A stretch of 64,000 nt of DNA from Microbacterium murale (GCF_030815955.1 NZ_JAUSXK010000001.1:1302001-1366000), one strand, 5' to 3'; shown: positions 34,385 to 43,988, numbered from the stretch's first letter. The notes: generated from the letters alone by a model not told the origin. Program-made: numbers and translations.

Positions 34385-35104
34385 ATGTCGACACCTCTGA
34401 CCACATCCGATGACCACGCCCGCTGGCGGGCTGAGCGCCGCGACGCGGTGACAGCACGGACCGGCAACCTCGCCCTCATCGAGACGCGCTGGACCGGCTC
34501 CGAACGTCCCGATCTCACGGCAGAGAAGGCCACGGCGTCCGTCACCGTCACGGCGCTCGAGCGCAAGGACCTCACGACCGGCGAAGCCGAGTACGGGTTG
34601 CGGATCTGGGACGCCGAGTCTCCGGCGATCAGGGCATTCGACCACATCGACACGTACGAGTACGACCCCGACTGGGTGATCGAGGCCCAGTTCACGCCGG
34701 TCGACACCGACCGCACCGTGCCGTTCGAGCACATCCGCGACAACGGCGGCTCTCGCGAGCTCGTGGTCCCCGGCGACATCACCTTCACTCGCAACGGCGT
34801 CGACTATCGGCTGGCCGCGTTCGACGACGCAGGCTCCCTGCTCCTCGTCTTCGGAGACGCCACGAACGGCACGGAGACCTACGGGGCCGGACGCTTCCTC
34901 TTCGTGCCGCGCAAGGCGGCCGACTTCGCCGCTGAGGGCACCGTCACCCTCGACTTCAACCGCGCCTTCGTGCCGCCGTGCGGCTTCTCCGCGCAATACA
35001 ACTGCCCGATGCCCCCGGCGCAGAACCGCTTCGCAGAGCCGATCCGCGCCGGGGAGAAGAACGTCGTCTTCCACGACGGCTTCGACATCTACGCCGCGCT
35101 CTGA
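34385..35104 (+). CDS. DUF1684 family protein
   Basis: The 239-aa soluble protein carries the DUF1684 signatures GRFLFVPRKAADF, LDFNRAFVPPCGFSAQYNCPMPP and an NRF...I-AGEK ending. The Cys pair in PPCGFSAQYNCP is conserved in the family. Biochemical function is not established. TAGCAT (34370-34375) ends nine bases before the ATG, so the leader would be very short. It is 29 bp upstream of the peptide-binding lipoprotein gene, so it is probably the first gene of the transporter operon. Confidence 0.85.
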   Translation: MSTPLTTSDDHARWRAERRDAVTARTGNLALIETRWTGSERPDLTAEKATASVTVTALERKDLTTGEAEYGLRIWDAESPAIRAFDHIDTYEYDPDWVIEAQFTPVDTDRTVPFEHIRDNGGSRELVVPGDITFTRNGVDYRLAAFDDAGSLLLVFGDATNGTETYGAGRFLFVPRKAADFAAEGTVTLDFNRAFVPPCGFSAQYNCPMPPAQNRFAEPIRAGEKNVVFHDGFDIYAAL

Positions 35105-35133
35105 ACCGCCACCCGACCCGCCAGGAGAACCCC

Positions 35134-36624
35134 TTGAGAAGACCACTCGCGCTCGCCGCGGCCATCGCCGTCTCGGCACTCGTCCTCGCCGGCTGCTCAT
35201 CCAGCGCCCCGACGGCAGAAGACAGCGCAGACGCCAGCGTCTACATCGGCTCGCTCTACGAACCCCAGAACCTCAGCAACACCCAGGGCGGCGGGCAGGG
35301 TGTTACCGAGGCCTTCAACGGCAACGTCTACGAGGGCCTGTACCGGCTCACCGACGACGGCGAGGTCGAGCCTCTGCTGGCAACCGACGCGGTGAAGAGC
35401 GAAGACGGACTCACCTACACGATCACCCTCCGCGACGACGTCACCTTCCACTCCGGCAAGGCCCTCACATCGGCTGATGTGAAAGCCAGCGTCGAAGCCG
35501 TCACCGCCGAGGACTCGCAGTCCGCCCGCGCTTCGGCGTTCAGCGTGATCGCCGGCATCGACACGCCGGATGATGCGACCGTCGTCTTCACCCTGTCCGA
35601 GCCGTCGATCTCGTTCCTGTACAACCTCGCCTACATCTGGATCGTCAACGGCGAGGCGACGGACCTCACCACGACTGAAGACGGCACCGGCCCGTACACG
35701 CTCGACGAGTGGAAGCAGGGCAGCACCCTGACGCTCGCCCGCTGGGATGACTACTGGGGTGAGCCCGCGAAGAACGGCGAGGTCGTCTTCAACTATTACA
35801 CCGACGCGACAGCGCAGAACAACGCGCTCCTCACCGGCGAGATCGACCTGATCACCAGCATCCAGAGCCCCGACGCACTGGAGCAGTTCGACAACGACTC
35901 GTACACGATCAGCGAGGGCACCTCGACGACCAAGGAGCTGCTCGCCTTCAACGACCGCGTCGCCCCCTTCAACGACCCGCTCGTGCGCAAGGCGATCTAC
36001 TCGGCGATCGACACGAAGAAGCTCCTGAACTCGATCTGGGCCGACTACGGCACTCTGATCGGCTCGATGGTTCCGCCGACCGATCCCTGGTACGAAGACC
36101 TCACGGACGTGAACCCGTACGACGTCGATCTCGCGAAGCAGCAGCTCGCCGAGGCGGGCTTCCCCGAAGGCTTCGAGTTCACTCTCGACACCCCGAGCTA
36201 CGACCCGCACCCGGCCGTCGCCGAGTTCCTGCAGTCGCAGCTCGCCGAGGTGGGCATCACGGTGAACATCAACACCATCAGCGCCGACGAGTGGTACACG
36301 AAGGTGTTCAAGGAGCGCGACTTCGAGGCGACGCTGCAGGAGCACGTCAACGACCGCGACGTCGTCTGGTACGGCAACCCCGACTTCTACTGGGGCTACG
36401 ACAACGCCGAGGTGCAGCAGTGGGTCGCCCAAGCCGAGCAGGCAGCCACCCCGGAGGCGCAGACCGAGCTGCTCAAGAAGGTGAACCAGCAGATCGCTGA
36501 GGATGCTGCGAGCGTCTGGCTCTACCTCTACCCGCAGATCGTCGTCGCCTCTGCTGACGTCACCGGATACCCTGTCAATGGCTTGAACTCGCAGTTCTTC
36601 GCCTACGACATCGTCAAGTCCTGA
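35134..36624 (+). CDS. Peptide ABC transporter solute-binding lipoprotein (DppA/OppA-type)
   Basis: The 496-aa family-5 extracellular binding protein has a lipobox LAGC (Cys near 22) and the family opening YIGSLYEPQNLSNTQGGGQGVTEAFNGNVYEGLYRLTDDG. KSEDGLTYTITLRDDVTFHSGKALTSADV is the cluster signature. It captures peptides or a similar solute for the permeases downstream. The start is TTG 35134 with AGGAG at 35123-35127; this gives a proper signal peptide, whereas upstream starts do not. A 13-bp hairpin separates it from the permease gene. Confidence 0.92.
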   Translation: MRRPLALAAAIAVSALVLAGCSSSAPTAEDSADASVYIGSLYEPQNLSNTQGGGQGVTEAFNGNVYEGLYRLTDDGEVEPLLATDAVKSEDGLTYTITLRDDVTFHSGKALTSADVKASVEAVTAEDSQSARASAFSVIAGIDTPDDATVVFTLSEPSISFLYNLAYIWIVNGEATDLTTTEDGTGPYTLDEWKQGSTLTLARWDDYWGEPAKNGEVVFNYYTDATAQNNALLTGEIDLITSIQSPDALEQFDNDSYTISEGTSTTKELLAFNDRVAPFNDPLVRKAIYSAIDTKKLLNSIWADYGTLIGSMVPPTDPWYEDLTDVNPYDVDLAKQQLAEAGFPEGFEFTLDTPSYDPHPAVAEFLQSQLAEVGITVNINTISADEWYTKVFKERDFEATLQEHVNDRDVVWYGNPDFYWGYDNAEVQQWVAQAEQAATPEAQTELLKKVNQQIAEDAASVWLYLYPQIVVASADVTGYPVNGLNSQFFAYDIVKS

Positions 36625-36632
36625 TCCGCTCG

Positions 36633-36674
36633 CAGTGTGTGTGAGGGCGCGGACAGCAGCTCTCACACACACTG
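36633..36674 (+). other. Intercistronic hairpin between peptide-binding protein and permease genes
   Basis: CAGTGTGTGTGAG/CTCACACACACTG (36633-36645 with 36662-36674) is a perfect 13-bp stem with a 16-nt loop, nine bases past the binding-protein stop and ten before the permease start. No U-tract follows. It is placed to keep the binding-protein message abundant relative to the permeases. Confidence 0.7.
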
Positions 36675-36689
36675 ACTCATTGCGTGCCC

Positions 36690-37652
36690 ATGCTCCCCTA
36701 TCTCCTCCGTCGCCTTGCATTCCTCGTAGTGTCGCTCGTCGTCGCGATGATCGTGATCTTCGTACTGCTGCGCCTGCTGCCCGGTGACCCCGCGAACGCA
36801 TTGCTGTCGGTGGATGCCACACCGGAGCAGATCGCGGCAGCGCAGGCGCAGGTGGGATCTGATCAGCCGCTCGCGCAGCAGTTCTTCACGTGGGCGGGTC
36901 AGATGCTGCGCTTCGACCTCGGCGACTCGTACATCAGCACTCTTCCGGTGGCGCCGGAGATCGCATCCCGCCTGCTGATCACCCTGCCGCTCACGCTGCT
37001 CGCGTTCACGCTGGCACTGGTGATCTCGGTCGTCGTGGGAATCACGGCCGCCGTCAAATCCGACCGCTGGTACGGCTCGGTGCTCTCCGGCTTCTCGCAG
37101 CTCGGCATCGCGGTGCCGGTGTTCTGGGTCGGCATCATCCTGGTCTGGACCTTCGCGCTCGGCCTCGGCATCCTCCCCTCCGGAGGCTTCCCGCGCGACG
37201 ACTGGGAGGATCCGGCCGAAGCACTGCGCGCCCTCATCCTGCCGGTCATCACGATCGCGCTCGTCATGAGCGCCTCGCTGGCACGCTACGTCCGCGCGGC
37301 CACGCTCGACGTGCTCGGCAGTGACTATCTGCGCACCGCGAGGGCGGGCGGCTCCGGGCTGGGCGAAGCGCTGCTGCGACACGGACTGCGCAATGGCGCC
37401 GTGCCGGTCGTCGCCATCCTCGGCATCGAGCTGTCGACCACTCTGCTGGGAGCCGTCGTCGTCGAGAGCGTCTTCTCACTCCCCGGTCTCGGGAGCATGC
37501 TGCTGACGGGCATCGAACAGCACGACTTCGCGAACATCCAGGGCGTGCTCGTGGTCAGCACCCTCTTCGTGCTGCTCGTCGGCTTCGTCGCCGACATCGG
37601 CCAGCGCCTCATCGATCCTCGCCTTCGAGGCAGTGTGGCGGGCAACCGATGA
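36690..37652 (+). CDS. Peptide ABC transporter permease (DppB-type)
   Basis: The 320-aa inner-membrane subunit begins MLPYLLRRLAFLVVSLVVAMIVIFVLLRLLPGDPAN, the classic DppB start with the RLLPGDP motif, and has six helices and the coupling loop YLRTARAGGSGLGEALLRHGLRNG. ATG 36690 matches the family N-terminus; GTG 36684 is six bases upstream. The stop overlaps the next gene by four bases. Confidence 0.93.
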   Translation: MLPYLLRRLAFLVVSLVVAMIVIFVLLRLLPGDPANALLSVDATPEQIAAAQAQVGSDQPLAQQFFTWAGQMLRFDLGDSYISTLPVAPEIASRLLITLPLTLLAFTLALVISVVVGITAAVKSDRWYGSVLSGFSQLGIAVPVFWVGIILVWTFALGLGILPSGGFPRDDWEDPAEALRALILPVITIALVMSASLARYVRAATLDVLGSDYLRTARAGGSGLGEALLRHGLRNGAVPVVAILGIELSTTLLGAVVVESVFSLPGLGSMLLTGIEQHDFANIQGVLVVSTLFVLLVGFVADIGQRLIDPRLRGSVAGNR

Positions 37653-38512
37653 GCGCCGTCGTCGAACAGCAGATCGAGGATGCTGCGCCCCGGCGCCGCG
37701 TCGGCCGTCACGCGACCCTCGTGCTCGGGCTCTCCCTCACCGGGCTCGTCGTGCTCCTGGCCGTCGTGTCACTCGTCTGGCTGCCGTACCCGCCCGCCGA
37801 CATCAGTGGCGGACGGCTGGAAGCCCCCAGCGCCGCGCATCTGCTCGGCACCGACAAGCTCGGGCGCGACCTGTTCACACAGCTCATGATCGGCGCACGC
37901 ATCGCCCTGCTCGTCGGGATCGGCTCCGTCGCCCTCGCCGCTGCGCTCGGTGTGCTCATCGGTCTCATCGCCGCGTTCGCACGGCCATGGGTGGACGACT
38001 CGCTCTCCGCCACACTCGATGTCGTGATCGCCTTCCCCGTCCTGCTGCTCGCGATGCTCGTCGTGGCCGTGCAGGGCGCCTCGCTGTGGTCGGCGATCCT
38101 GGCGATCGGTCTCGCGATGTCCGCGGTCGTGGCCAGGCTCACCCGCATCCTCGCGCGCCGCGTCCTGCAGGAGCAGTTCATCACCGCTGCGCGCACGAGC
38201 GGCACGCGCTGGCACGGCATCGTCCTGTTCCACGTGCTTCCCAACATCGCCCCCACGCTCGGCGTGAACCTCGCCCTGCAGTTCGGTGCGGCAGTGCTGG
38301 CAGAGGCGAGCCTGTCGTACCTCGGACTCGGCGCACCGCCCCCGAACGCATCGTGGGGTCGCCTCCTGCAGGAGGCGCAGGGCACCGTGCTCACCGCTCC
38401 GGTCGGCGCGATCGCGCCCGGCATCGCGCTGGTCACGCTCGTGCTGGGCGTGAACTTCGTCGCCGATGGCCTCCGCGACTTCATCGACCCCACTCGCCGG
38501 AGGCAACGATGA
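37649..38512 (+). CDS. Peptide ABC transporter permease (DppC-type)
   Basis: The 287-aa partner permease has the DppC features HLLGTDKLGRDLFTQLMIGARIALLVG, six helices and the loop FITAARTSGTRWHGIVLFHVLPN for ATPase contact. It forms the membrane channel with the DppB-type protein. Overlaps on both sides (ATGA) show tight translational coupling. Confidence 0.93.
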   Translation: MSAVVEQQIEDAAPRRRVGRHATLVLGLSLTGLVVLLAVVSLVWLPYPPADISGGRLEAPSAAHLLGTDKLGRDLFTQLMIGARIALLVGIGSVALAAALGVLIGLIAAFARPWVDDSLSATLDVVIAFPVLLLAMLVVAVQGASLWSAILAIGLAMSAVVARLTRILARRVLQEQFITAARTSGTRWHGIVLFHVLPNIAPTLGVNLALQFGAAVLAEASLSYLGLGAPPPNASWGRLLQEAQGTVLTAPVGAIAPGIALVTLVLGVNFVADGLRDFIDPTRRRQR

Positions 38513-39330
38513 GCCTTCTCGACGTCTCCGGCCTCACCGTCTCCGCCGGGCAGCAGCGTCTGGTCGACGACGTGTCGTTCACGATCGCGCCCGGCGAGCG
38601 CGTCGGCGTGATCGGGGAATCCGGATCGGGAAAGTCAGTGACCTCACTCGCGGTCACCGGGCTCCTGTCCGACGCACTCACCGCCTCCGGATCAGTGCTG
38701 CTCGACGGCACGCAGGTCATCGGCGCTCCGGACAGAGCGCTTCGTCCCCTGCGCGGCCCAGTGGCCGGCATCCTGTTCCAAGAGCCACTGACCGCGCTCG
38801 ACCCGCTCATGCGCGTCGGACGGCAGATCGCCGAGCCGATACGGCGCCATCTCGGCCTGCGCGGGGATGCTCTGCACGATGCCGTACGCGCCGCACTCGA
38901 AGACGTCTCTCTACCCGATCCCCGGTTCGCGAGGGCGTTCCCGCACGAGTTGTCCGGCGGGCAGCGCCAGCGCATCGCCACCGCGATCGCCCTCGCCGCG
39001 CGGCCGAAGCTGCTGATCGCCGATGAGCCGACGACCGCACTCGATGTGACCGTGCAGGACGAGATCCTCGCTCTGCTCGACCATCTCGTGGCAGAGCACG
39101 ACATGGCGCTCATGTTCATCAGCCACGACCTCGCCGTCGTATCGCGCATGACCGACCGGGTCGTCGTGATGCGAGACGGCCGCGCGGTAGAGCAGGGATC
39201 GGTCGAGCAGATCGTCCGCGAACCGCACGATCCGTACACGGCAGCGCTGGTCGCGAGCGCCCGGGCCCTGGATTCTGTGCTCGATGCGCCCGCATCCGCG
39301 GCGCCCACGGACGGCGAGGCCGGCCGATGA
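38509..39330 (+). CDS. Peptide ABC transporter ATPase (DppD-type)
   Basis: The 273-aa cytoplasmic ATPase has Walker A GESGSGKS, signature LSGGQRQRIA, Walker B LLIADEPTTALD and the switch histidine in FISHDLAVV. The C-terminal EPHDPYTAALVASA is the oligopeptide-ATPase extension. GGAGG at 38499-38503 sits upstream of ATG 38509. In some relatives DppD and DppF are fused; here they are separate and coupled. Confidence 0.92.
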   Translation: MSLLDVSGLTVSAGQQRLVDDVSFTIAPGERVGVIGESGSGKSVTSLAVTGLLSDALTASGSVLLDGTQVIGAPDRALRPLRGPVAGILFQEPLTALDPLMRVGRQIAEPIRRHLGLRGDALHDAVRAALEDVSLPDPRFARAFPHELSGGQRQRIATAIALAARPKLLIADEPTTALDVTVQDEILALLDHLVAEHDMALMFISHDLAVVSRMTDRVVVMRDGRAVEQGSVEQIVREPHDPYTAALVASARALDSVLDAPASAAPTDGEAGR

Positions 39331-40103
39331 GCATCCTGGAACTGCGCGATGCGCGCTTCGCGTACGGCAGCCGCACCGTCGTAGACGGCGTCTCGCTCAG
39401 CGTCTCCGCAGGTGAAGCCGTCGGACTGGTCGGCGAGTCCGGTGCCGGCAAGTCGACGATCCTCGCCCTCCTGCTCGGGCTCGCGTCACCGAGCGCAGGG
39501 AGCGTGCATTTCGACGGCGGCCCGCTCGATCGCCGTGATCGCGGCCTCATGCGGCGGTTCAGGGCGAACGTGCAGACCGTGTTCCAAGACCCGTACTCCT
39601 CGCTCGACCCCCGTCAGCGCATCGACCGCATCGTGGGAGAGCCGCTGCGTTCACTCGGCATCGCACGCGGCGACGAGGCGAGGCAGACGGTGACGGATGC
39701 CGTCACCTCCGTCGGTCTGGATGTCGACGTGCTGGGGCGGTACCCGCATGAGTTCTCCGGTGGGCAGCGGCAGCGCATCGCCATCGCCCGCGCGATCGTC
39801 TCGAAACCCCGGGTTCTGCTCGCGGATGAGCCGGTGAGTGCCTTGGATGTGACCACGCGCATCCAGGTGATCGAGCTGTTGCAGAGGCTTCGCCGCGAGA
39901 CCGGCCTCGCGCTGATCATGGTCTCGCACGACCTGAGTGCCGTCGCCGCGCTGTGCGAGCAGACCATCGTGCTGCAGGGCGGACGCGTGGTCGAACAGGG
40001 CGCCACCGGTGCCGTACTGCACAGCCCGCAGACGGAGTATGCCCGAACTCTGGTGTCGGCGATCCCGCGCCTGCCGCCGCCACACACCGCAGAACAGGAA
40101 TAG
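39327..40103 (+). CDS. Peptide ABC transporter ATPase (DppF-type)
   Basis: The 258-aa second ATPase has Walker A GESGAGKST, FSGGQRQRIAIARAI, VLLADEPVSALD and MVSHDLSAV. VFQDPYSSLDPRQRI is typical of DppF/OppF. It completes a five-component importer (binding protein, two permeases, two ATPases). Start ATG 39327 overlaps the DppD-type stop. Confidence 0.92.
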   Translation: MSILELRDARFAYGSRTVVDGVSLSVSAGEAVGLVGESGAGKSTILALLLGLASPSAGSVHFDGGPLDRRDRGLMRRFRANVQTVFQDPYSSLDPRQRIDRIVGEPLRSLGIARGDEARQTVTDAVTSVGLDVDVLGRYPHEFSGGQRQRIAIARAIVSKPRVLLADEPVSALDVTTRIQVIELLQRLRRETGLALIMVSHDLSAVAALCEQTIVLQGGRVVEQGATGAVLHSPQTEYARTLVSAIPRLPPPHTAEQE

Positions 40104-40131
40104 GCGCCGTCGCCTGATCGTTGCCACCACC

Positions 40132-41043
40132 ATGGCGACGATCGATCAGGCGACACTCGAACGCGTGCTCTCCGGGGTGAACGTGTTCTCCGGCGGGACA
40201 CGACGCGTCGAGTTGCCGTCATCCGGAGCGCTTCCCCTCGCCGACGGCGTCGTGAGCTTCGTGCACGTCGTCGCCGGAGCGGTGCGAGGCCACCCGCCGC
40301 TTGCCAGCGGATGCACTCTCGGCATCGACCGTGCGACCCAGACGATCAGCGTCACTCAGCCGAGCACGCCTGGCGAGTTGGCTGCGGGCGGTGCGCTGCT
40401 CACGCTGGGAGATCGCTCGGTCATCCTCGACGCACCGAATGGCGCCATTCTGGCTGTGGGCGAGTTGGAACTCACCGACCCGAGCGCACTGCAGATGATG
40501 CCGGATTTCGTCGTCGTCAATGACTTCGCTGCACTCGAGCCGGCCGCCGCAGCTCTCGCGGCCCAACAGGGAACGCCCCCGTTCGCTGCCACGGATGCGC
40601 GCTCGGGCGATCCCTTGATCTGCCGAATGATGGCGACCACGGTGCTTCTATCTGTGATCCGTGCGTGGGCGGAGAAGGGCTGCGCTCCCGACGGGTGGGC
40701 TGCTCGCTCGAGCGACCCGTTCCTCGACCGCGTGATCGCGGCGATCCATCGGACGCCGGGGCGCGAGTGGACCGTCGAGTCACTCGCCAGCGTCGGAGCC
40801 ATGTCACGCTCGGTGTTCGCCGAACGATTCCGTGCAGTCGTCGGCCAGTCGCCGGCGAGCTACGTCACCGACGTGCGGATGGATGCGGCGAAGTCGATGC
40901 TCGCTGCCGGAAACACGGTGTCGGGGACGGCAAGAGAGCTCGGCTACTCCTCGGATGAGGGCTTCAGCCGCGCGTTCCGCCGCGCGACCGGTGTGACACC
41001 GTCGCGCTGGAGAACGAGCGAGCGCACCCCGATACCGGCCTGA
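40132..41043 (+). CDS. AraC-family transcriptional regulator
   Basis: The 303-aa protein has an N-terminal cupin-like sensor (about 1-190) and the AraC double helix-turn-helix at the C-terminus (WTVESLASVGAMSRSVFAERF and SGTARELGYSSDEGFSRAFRRATGVTPSRWR). The N-terminal part resembles the cupin_6 group. It is 28 bp after the last transporter gene and in the same direction, so it may be part of that unit, though it could regulate unrelated genes. ATG 40132 has no strong ribosome site. Confidence 0.85.
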   Translation: MATIDQATLERVLSGVNVFSGGTRRVELPSSGALPLADGVVSFVHVVAGAVRGHPPLASGCTLGIDRATQTISVTQPSTPGELAAGGALLTLGDRSVILDAPNGAILAVGELELTDPSALQMMPDFVVVNDFAALEPAAAALAAQQGTPPFAATDARSGDPLICRMMATTVLLSVIRAWAEKGCAPDGWAARSSDPFLDRVIAAIHRTPGREWTVESLASVGAMSRSVFAERFRAVVGQSPASYVTDVRMDAAKSMLAAGNTVSGTARELGYSSDEGFSRAFRRATGVTPSRWRTSERTPIPA

Positions 41044-41147
41044 ACTCGTCCGCTACTTCCGCAACTCGGCGGTGGCCGTGGGGCGGTACGCAATCACTCT
41101 ATGTACGTCTCTCGCACTCTCCAGCAACCTGATCTGCGCTGGGTTCA

Positions 41148-41172
41148 CCGAAAACGATCGTTTATGGCGTGC
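41148..41172. repeat. Direct repeat copy 1 near the DUF1254 gene
   Basis: A 25-bp stretch matching 42741-42765 at 21 positions in the same orientation, containing the palindrome AAACGATCGTTT (41152-41163). It lies in the 248-bp gap between the convergent AraC and DUF1254 genes, where nothing else was recognised. Confidence 0.45.
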
Positions 41173-41291
41173 TCCGGTCTCGCGTCCCGGAACGGGGTCC
41201 GATAACGTTCACCGGAATCACCATACGGCGGGGGTTCTCGGTCGGCTCGTAAGCCGGACTTGGCTCAGCGTCAGACCGTGATTCGGTTGCC

Positions 41292-42620
41292 CTATCTCTT
41301 GATGATCTTCGGCGGGGTGAAGTCGCCGGCAAGGGTTTCGGTGGTGGGCGAGTAGAGCCGGAGCATCGGGGCGAAAGCTCCCTGTGGTGCGGGTAGCCAG
41401 TTCGCTTCGCGCTCGGTCCCCGGGGAAGTGTGCTGGATGTAGATGTCGAGCGAGCCGTCACGGTTGAGAATCAGAGGGTCGCGGTCGCGAATCACGAAGC
41501 GGTTGAGAGGGTTCGGCACCTGGAAGCCGTCGCCGTCGTACATCGTGAGGGACCAGAAGGCATCCACGCCCGGCTGTTGACCGGCGTCGAAGTGGAGCAC
41601 GTAGTCGTGTGCTCCGGTGAATGGTTGACCATCGGCGTCGGCGAAGGCGTTGGGGTAGATCGCGTCCTCGGGGAGGTTCGCTCCGAGGCCGGCCATTGCG
41701 ACAAGTGCGCGCACGCGGTATGAGGTGCCATACGTTCCAAACGACTGCTCCCAGTTCCACCCGTTACGCACGATGCCGATGCTGGCTTCGGTCATCGCTC
41801 TCACGAGATCCTGCAGGGCCGTGTCTCGGGCTGCCGAGACGGCGGCATTTGCTGCATCGTCCAGCGCAGCGGGGTTAAAGTCCTCGCCTGGCACGATTCC
41901 GATGGCGCGCATCCGGTGCAGGATCGGGTAGTCGTTAGCGTGCGGCGGGTTCTCTTTCAGTAACTCGGCGAAGAGTGTGAAGAACTCGATGCTGGTGAGC
42001 GCGTTCGCCTGCTCCAGTGGCGGCGTCACATCATCCACGCTCGGGTCGACGGGCGCAGCAGAAGGCGTGCTGGATTCTTGGCCGTACGCGTCCAAGCGAA
42101 TGATGCGGTACTGGTCTTGGATGCGGTGCACCTCGGCAAAATCGTCGGGGCCGTTGCTCTGCGTGCGACCCATGACCCAGACGTGCGGCGTCGGGGCGAC
42201 GATCAGATCGAGTCCGCTGGGGACCTCGCCGCTCCACGCAGGCGGCGCGATGAGGAAGTCGCGAGCTTCGCCGAGAGTGTTTCGGCTGCCGGGAACGGCG
42301 AAGATGTCCGTCCACATGTCGAGCATGGGTGTGAGGTAGTACCGATCCGGAGCATCGGGGGCGTGGAGGATCACGGGTCCGTCGCGGAGATCGAGCCACG
42401 CGAACGAATAGAGCGTGTCGAAGTTGAAACGAACGACGTCCTTGGAGTCTGCTGCGGGGTACTCCCGGGCGTGTGCAAACTGGTTCGCCGGTGCCCGCAG
42501 CAACGCAGTATTCGCGTCCGGGACGTTCGTCATCTGCCGCCGTGTGTACTCCATCGTCACGAGCGGGTACGCGTAAAGGTACGCGTCGACGGCGACCTTG
42601 TTGAGATCGAACTGCGACAT
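41292..42620 (-). CDS. DUF1254/DUF1214 domain protein
   Basis: The 442-aa protein combines an N-terminal DUF1254 domain (AVDAYLYAYPLVTMEYTRRQ, then VRFNFDTLYSFAWLDLRDGPVILH) with a C-terminal DUF1214 domain (DAFWSLTMYDGDGFQVPNPLNRFVI, then IYIQHTSPGTEREANWLPAP). These proteins are common but lack an agreed biochemical role. No signal peptide is seen, although many relatives are exported. AGGGGGAG lies seven bases before ATG 42620. The gene is flanked by two similar 25-bp direct repeats. Confidence 0.9.
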   Translation of the reverse strand: MSQFDLNKVAVDAYLYAYPLVTMEYTRRQMTNVPDANTALLRAPANQFAHAREYPAADSKDVVRFNFDTLYSFAWLDLRDGPVILHAPDAPDRYYLTPMLDMWTDIFAVPGSRNTLGEARDFLIAPPAWSGEVPSGLDLIVAPTPHVWVMGRTQSNGPDDFAEVHRIQDQYRIIRLDAYGQESSTPSAAPVDPSVDDVTPPLEQANALTSIEFFTLFAELLKENPPHANDYPILHRMRAIGIVPGEDFNPAALDDAANAAVSAARDTALQDLVRAMTEASIGIVRNGWNWEQSFGTYGTSYRVRALVAMAGLGANLPEDAIYPNAFADADGQPFTGAHDYVLHFDAGQQPGVDAFWSLTMYDGDGFQVPNPLNRFVIRDRDPLILNRDGSLDIYIQHTSPGTEREANWLPAPQGAFAPMLRLYSPTTETLAGDFTPPKIIKR

Positions 42621-42740
42621 TGTGCATCTCCCCCTGGAGTCTCGCCTGTTCCTCGAAGCCTAGAGCGAACCGCGCCCCAGAGGCGAGCTCCGAAGGACGC
42701 AGCCCGCAACCACCGATCTCAGCGGTGCGCGTCTGGCCTG

Positions 42741-42765
42741 CCGGAAACGATCGATTTCGGCGTGC
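42741..42765. repeat. Direct repeat copy 2 near the DUF1254 gene
   Basis: Matches 41148-41172 (21/25). It lies in the 165-bp gap between the DUF1254 gene start and the MFS gene end, upstream of the DUF1254 coding region, so this copy could be its operator. Confidence 0.45.
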
Positions 42766-42785
42766 GTTGCTCGCCCCCGTTCCGC

Positions 42786-43988
42786 CTAGGAGTGCGTTTC
42801 GGCCGGGGTGCGGTTCGAGAGACCGAACAGCGCGGCACCCGCCACCAGGGCGGCGGCGCCGAGACCGTACGATGGCTCCACGCCGATGCTGTCGACGAGC
42901 ACGCCGCCCACGCCCGCAGCGACCATGATCGCGCCCTGGAACCCGACGACGACGAGGCTGCCTCCGGCTTCCAGGCGATCAGGCATCCGGTGCCCGACCC
43001 ACGTGTTGACGACGATCAGCCAGGAGGCGAAGAAGAAGCCCCAGACGAATACGGCGATTCCGACGCCGACGATGGAGCCGGACAGCACGATGGTCGCTCC
43101 GACGGCCACCGCGATCACGGCGGGACCGAGCACGGCGAAGAGTCGGAACGAGCGGTCGATGATCACGCCGATGGTTATGGTGCCGATCAGCCCGCCGACA
43201 CCGAAGAGTGCGAGCAGCACCACGATCGTGCTCGCGTCGACGTCCGGCATCCGCTCCAGCGCGAGTCGGATGTACGTGTAGGCGAGGAAGTGCCCGAGCA
43301 CCACCAGGACGTGCCCCGAGAGTCCGAGACCGACACCGGGGCGACGGATCGTGTCGATGAGAAGTCTGAAACTGGAGACCTGCGCGGCGGGGACCTGCGG
43401 GAGCAGAGCGCGCAGGGCGATCGCGAGGAGCCCGGTGGCGATGCCGGCGAGCGCGAACACGCCGCGCCAGTCCATGATCTCGCTCAGCAGAACACCGACC
43501 GGAACTCCCGCGACGGTGGCCAACGATGTGCCGGCCGAGGTGAACATGACGGCACGACCGATGCGCTCCGGTCCAGCGATCCGCATGGCGACCGTGATCG
43601 ACATCGCCCAGAACGTGCTCAGCGCCGCACCGAGCAGGAAACGGGCGAGGAGGATGATGATCAGGTTCGGCGAGATCGCGACCACGAGATTCGACACCGC
43701 AGCGGCGAGCGCCATCCACACCAGCAGAGTGCGGCGATCGAGGTGCGGGAACACCATCCCCACAGTCGGCGCGACGATGAAACCGACGAGCGCGGTGACC
43801 GTCACCGTCTGCCCAGCCTGGCCCGGTGTGATGCCGAGGCCGTCTGCCATCTCCGTGAGGATGCCGTTGGGGAGGAATTCGGCTGTGACGAGCAGGAAGC
43901 TCAGCAGCATCATGACGATCAGTGCGCCGTACCGGATGCGGTCGCCGTGCGTCTCTGATGCAAGAGGTGTGGAGGCAGTCGTGGTCAT
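42786..43988 (-). CDS. MFS transporter (drug/arabinose efflux type)
   Basis: The 400-aa membrane protein has 12 predicted helices. The loop 2-3 motif is GMVFPHLDRRTLLVW, helix 5 contains AGTSLATVAGVPVGVLL, the motif C-like antiporter signature, pointing to export by proton antiport. The opening MMLLSFLLVTAEFLPNGILTEMADGLGIT is characteristic of the DHA1 sugar/drug efflux group (AraJ-like). Substrate unknown. A much longer reading frame upstream is a composition artefact; ATG 43988 starts at the normal family position. Confidence 0.88.
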   Translation of the reverse strand: MTTTASTPLASETHGDRIRYGALIVMMLLSFLLVTAEFLPNGILTEMADGLGITPGQAGQTVTVTALVGFIVAPTVGMVFPHLDRRTLLVWMALAAAVSNLVVAISPNLIIILLARFLLGAALSTFWAMSITVAMRIAGPERIGRAVMFTSAGTSLATVAGVPVGVLLSEIMDWRGVFALAGIATGLLAIALRALLPQVPAAQVSSFRLLIDTIRRPGVGLGLSGHVLVVLGHFLAYTYIRLALERMPDVDASTIVVLLALFGVGGLIGTITIGVIIDRSFRLFAVLGPAVIAVAVGATIVLSGSIVGVGIAVFVWGFFFASWLIVVNTWVGHRMPDRLEAGGSLVVVGFQGAIMVAAGVGGVLVDSIGVEPSYGLGAAALVAGAALFGLSNRTPAETHS

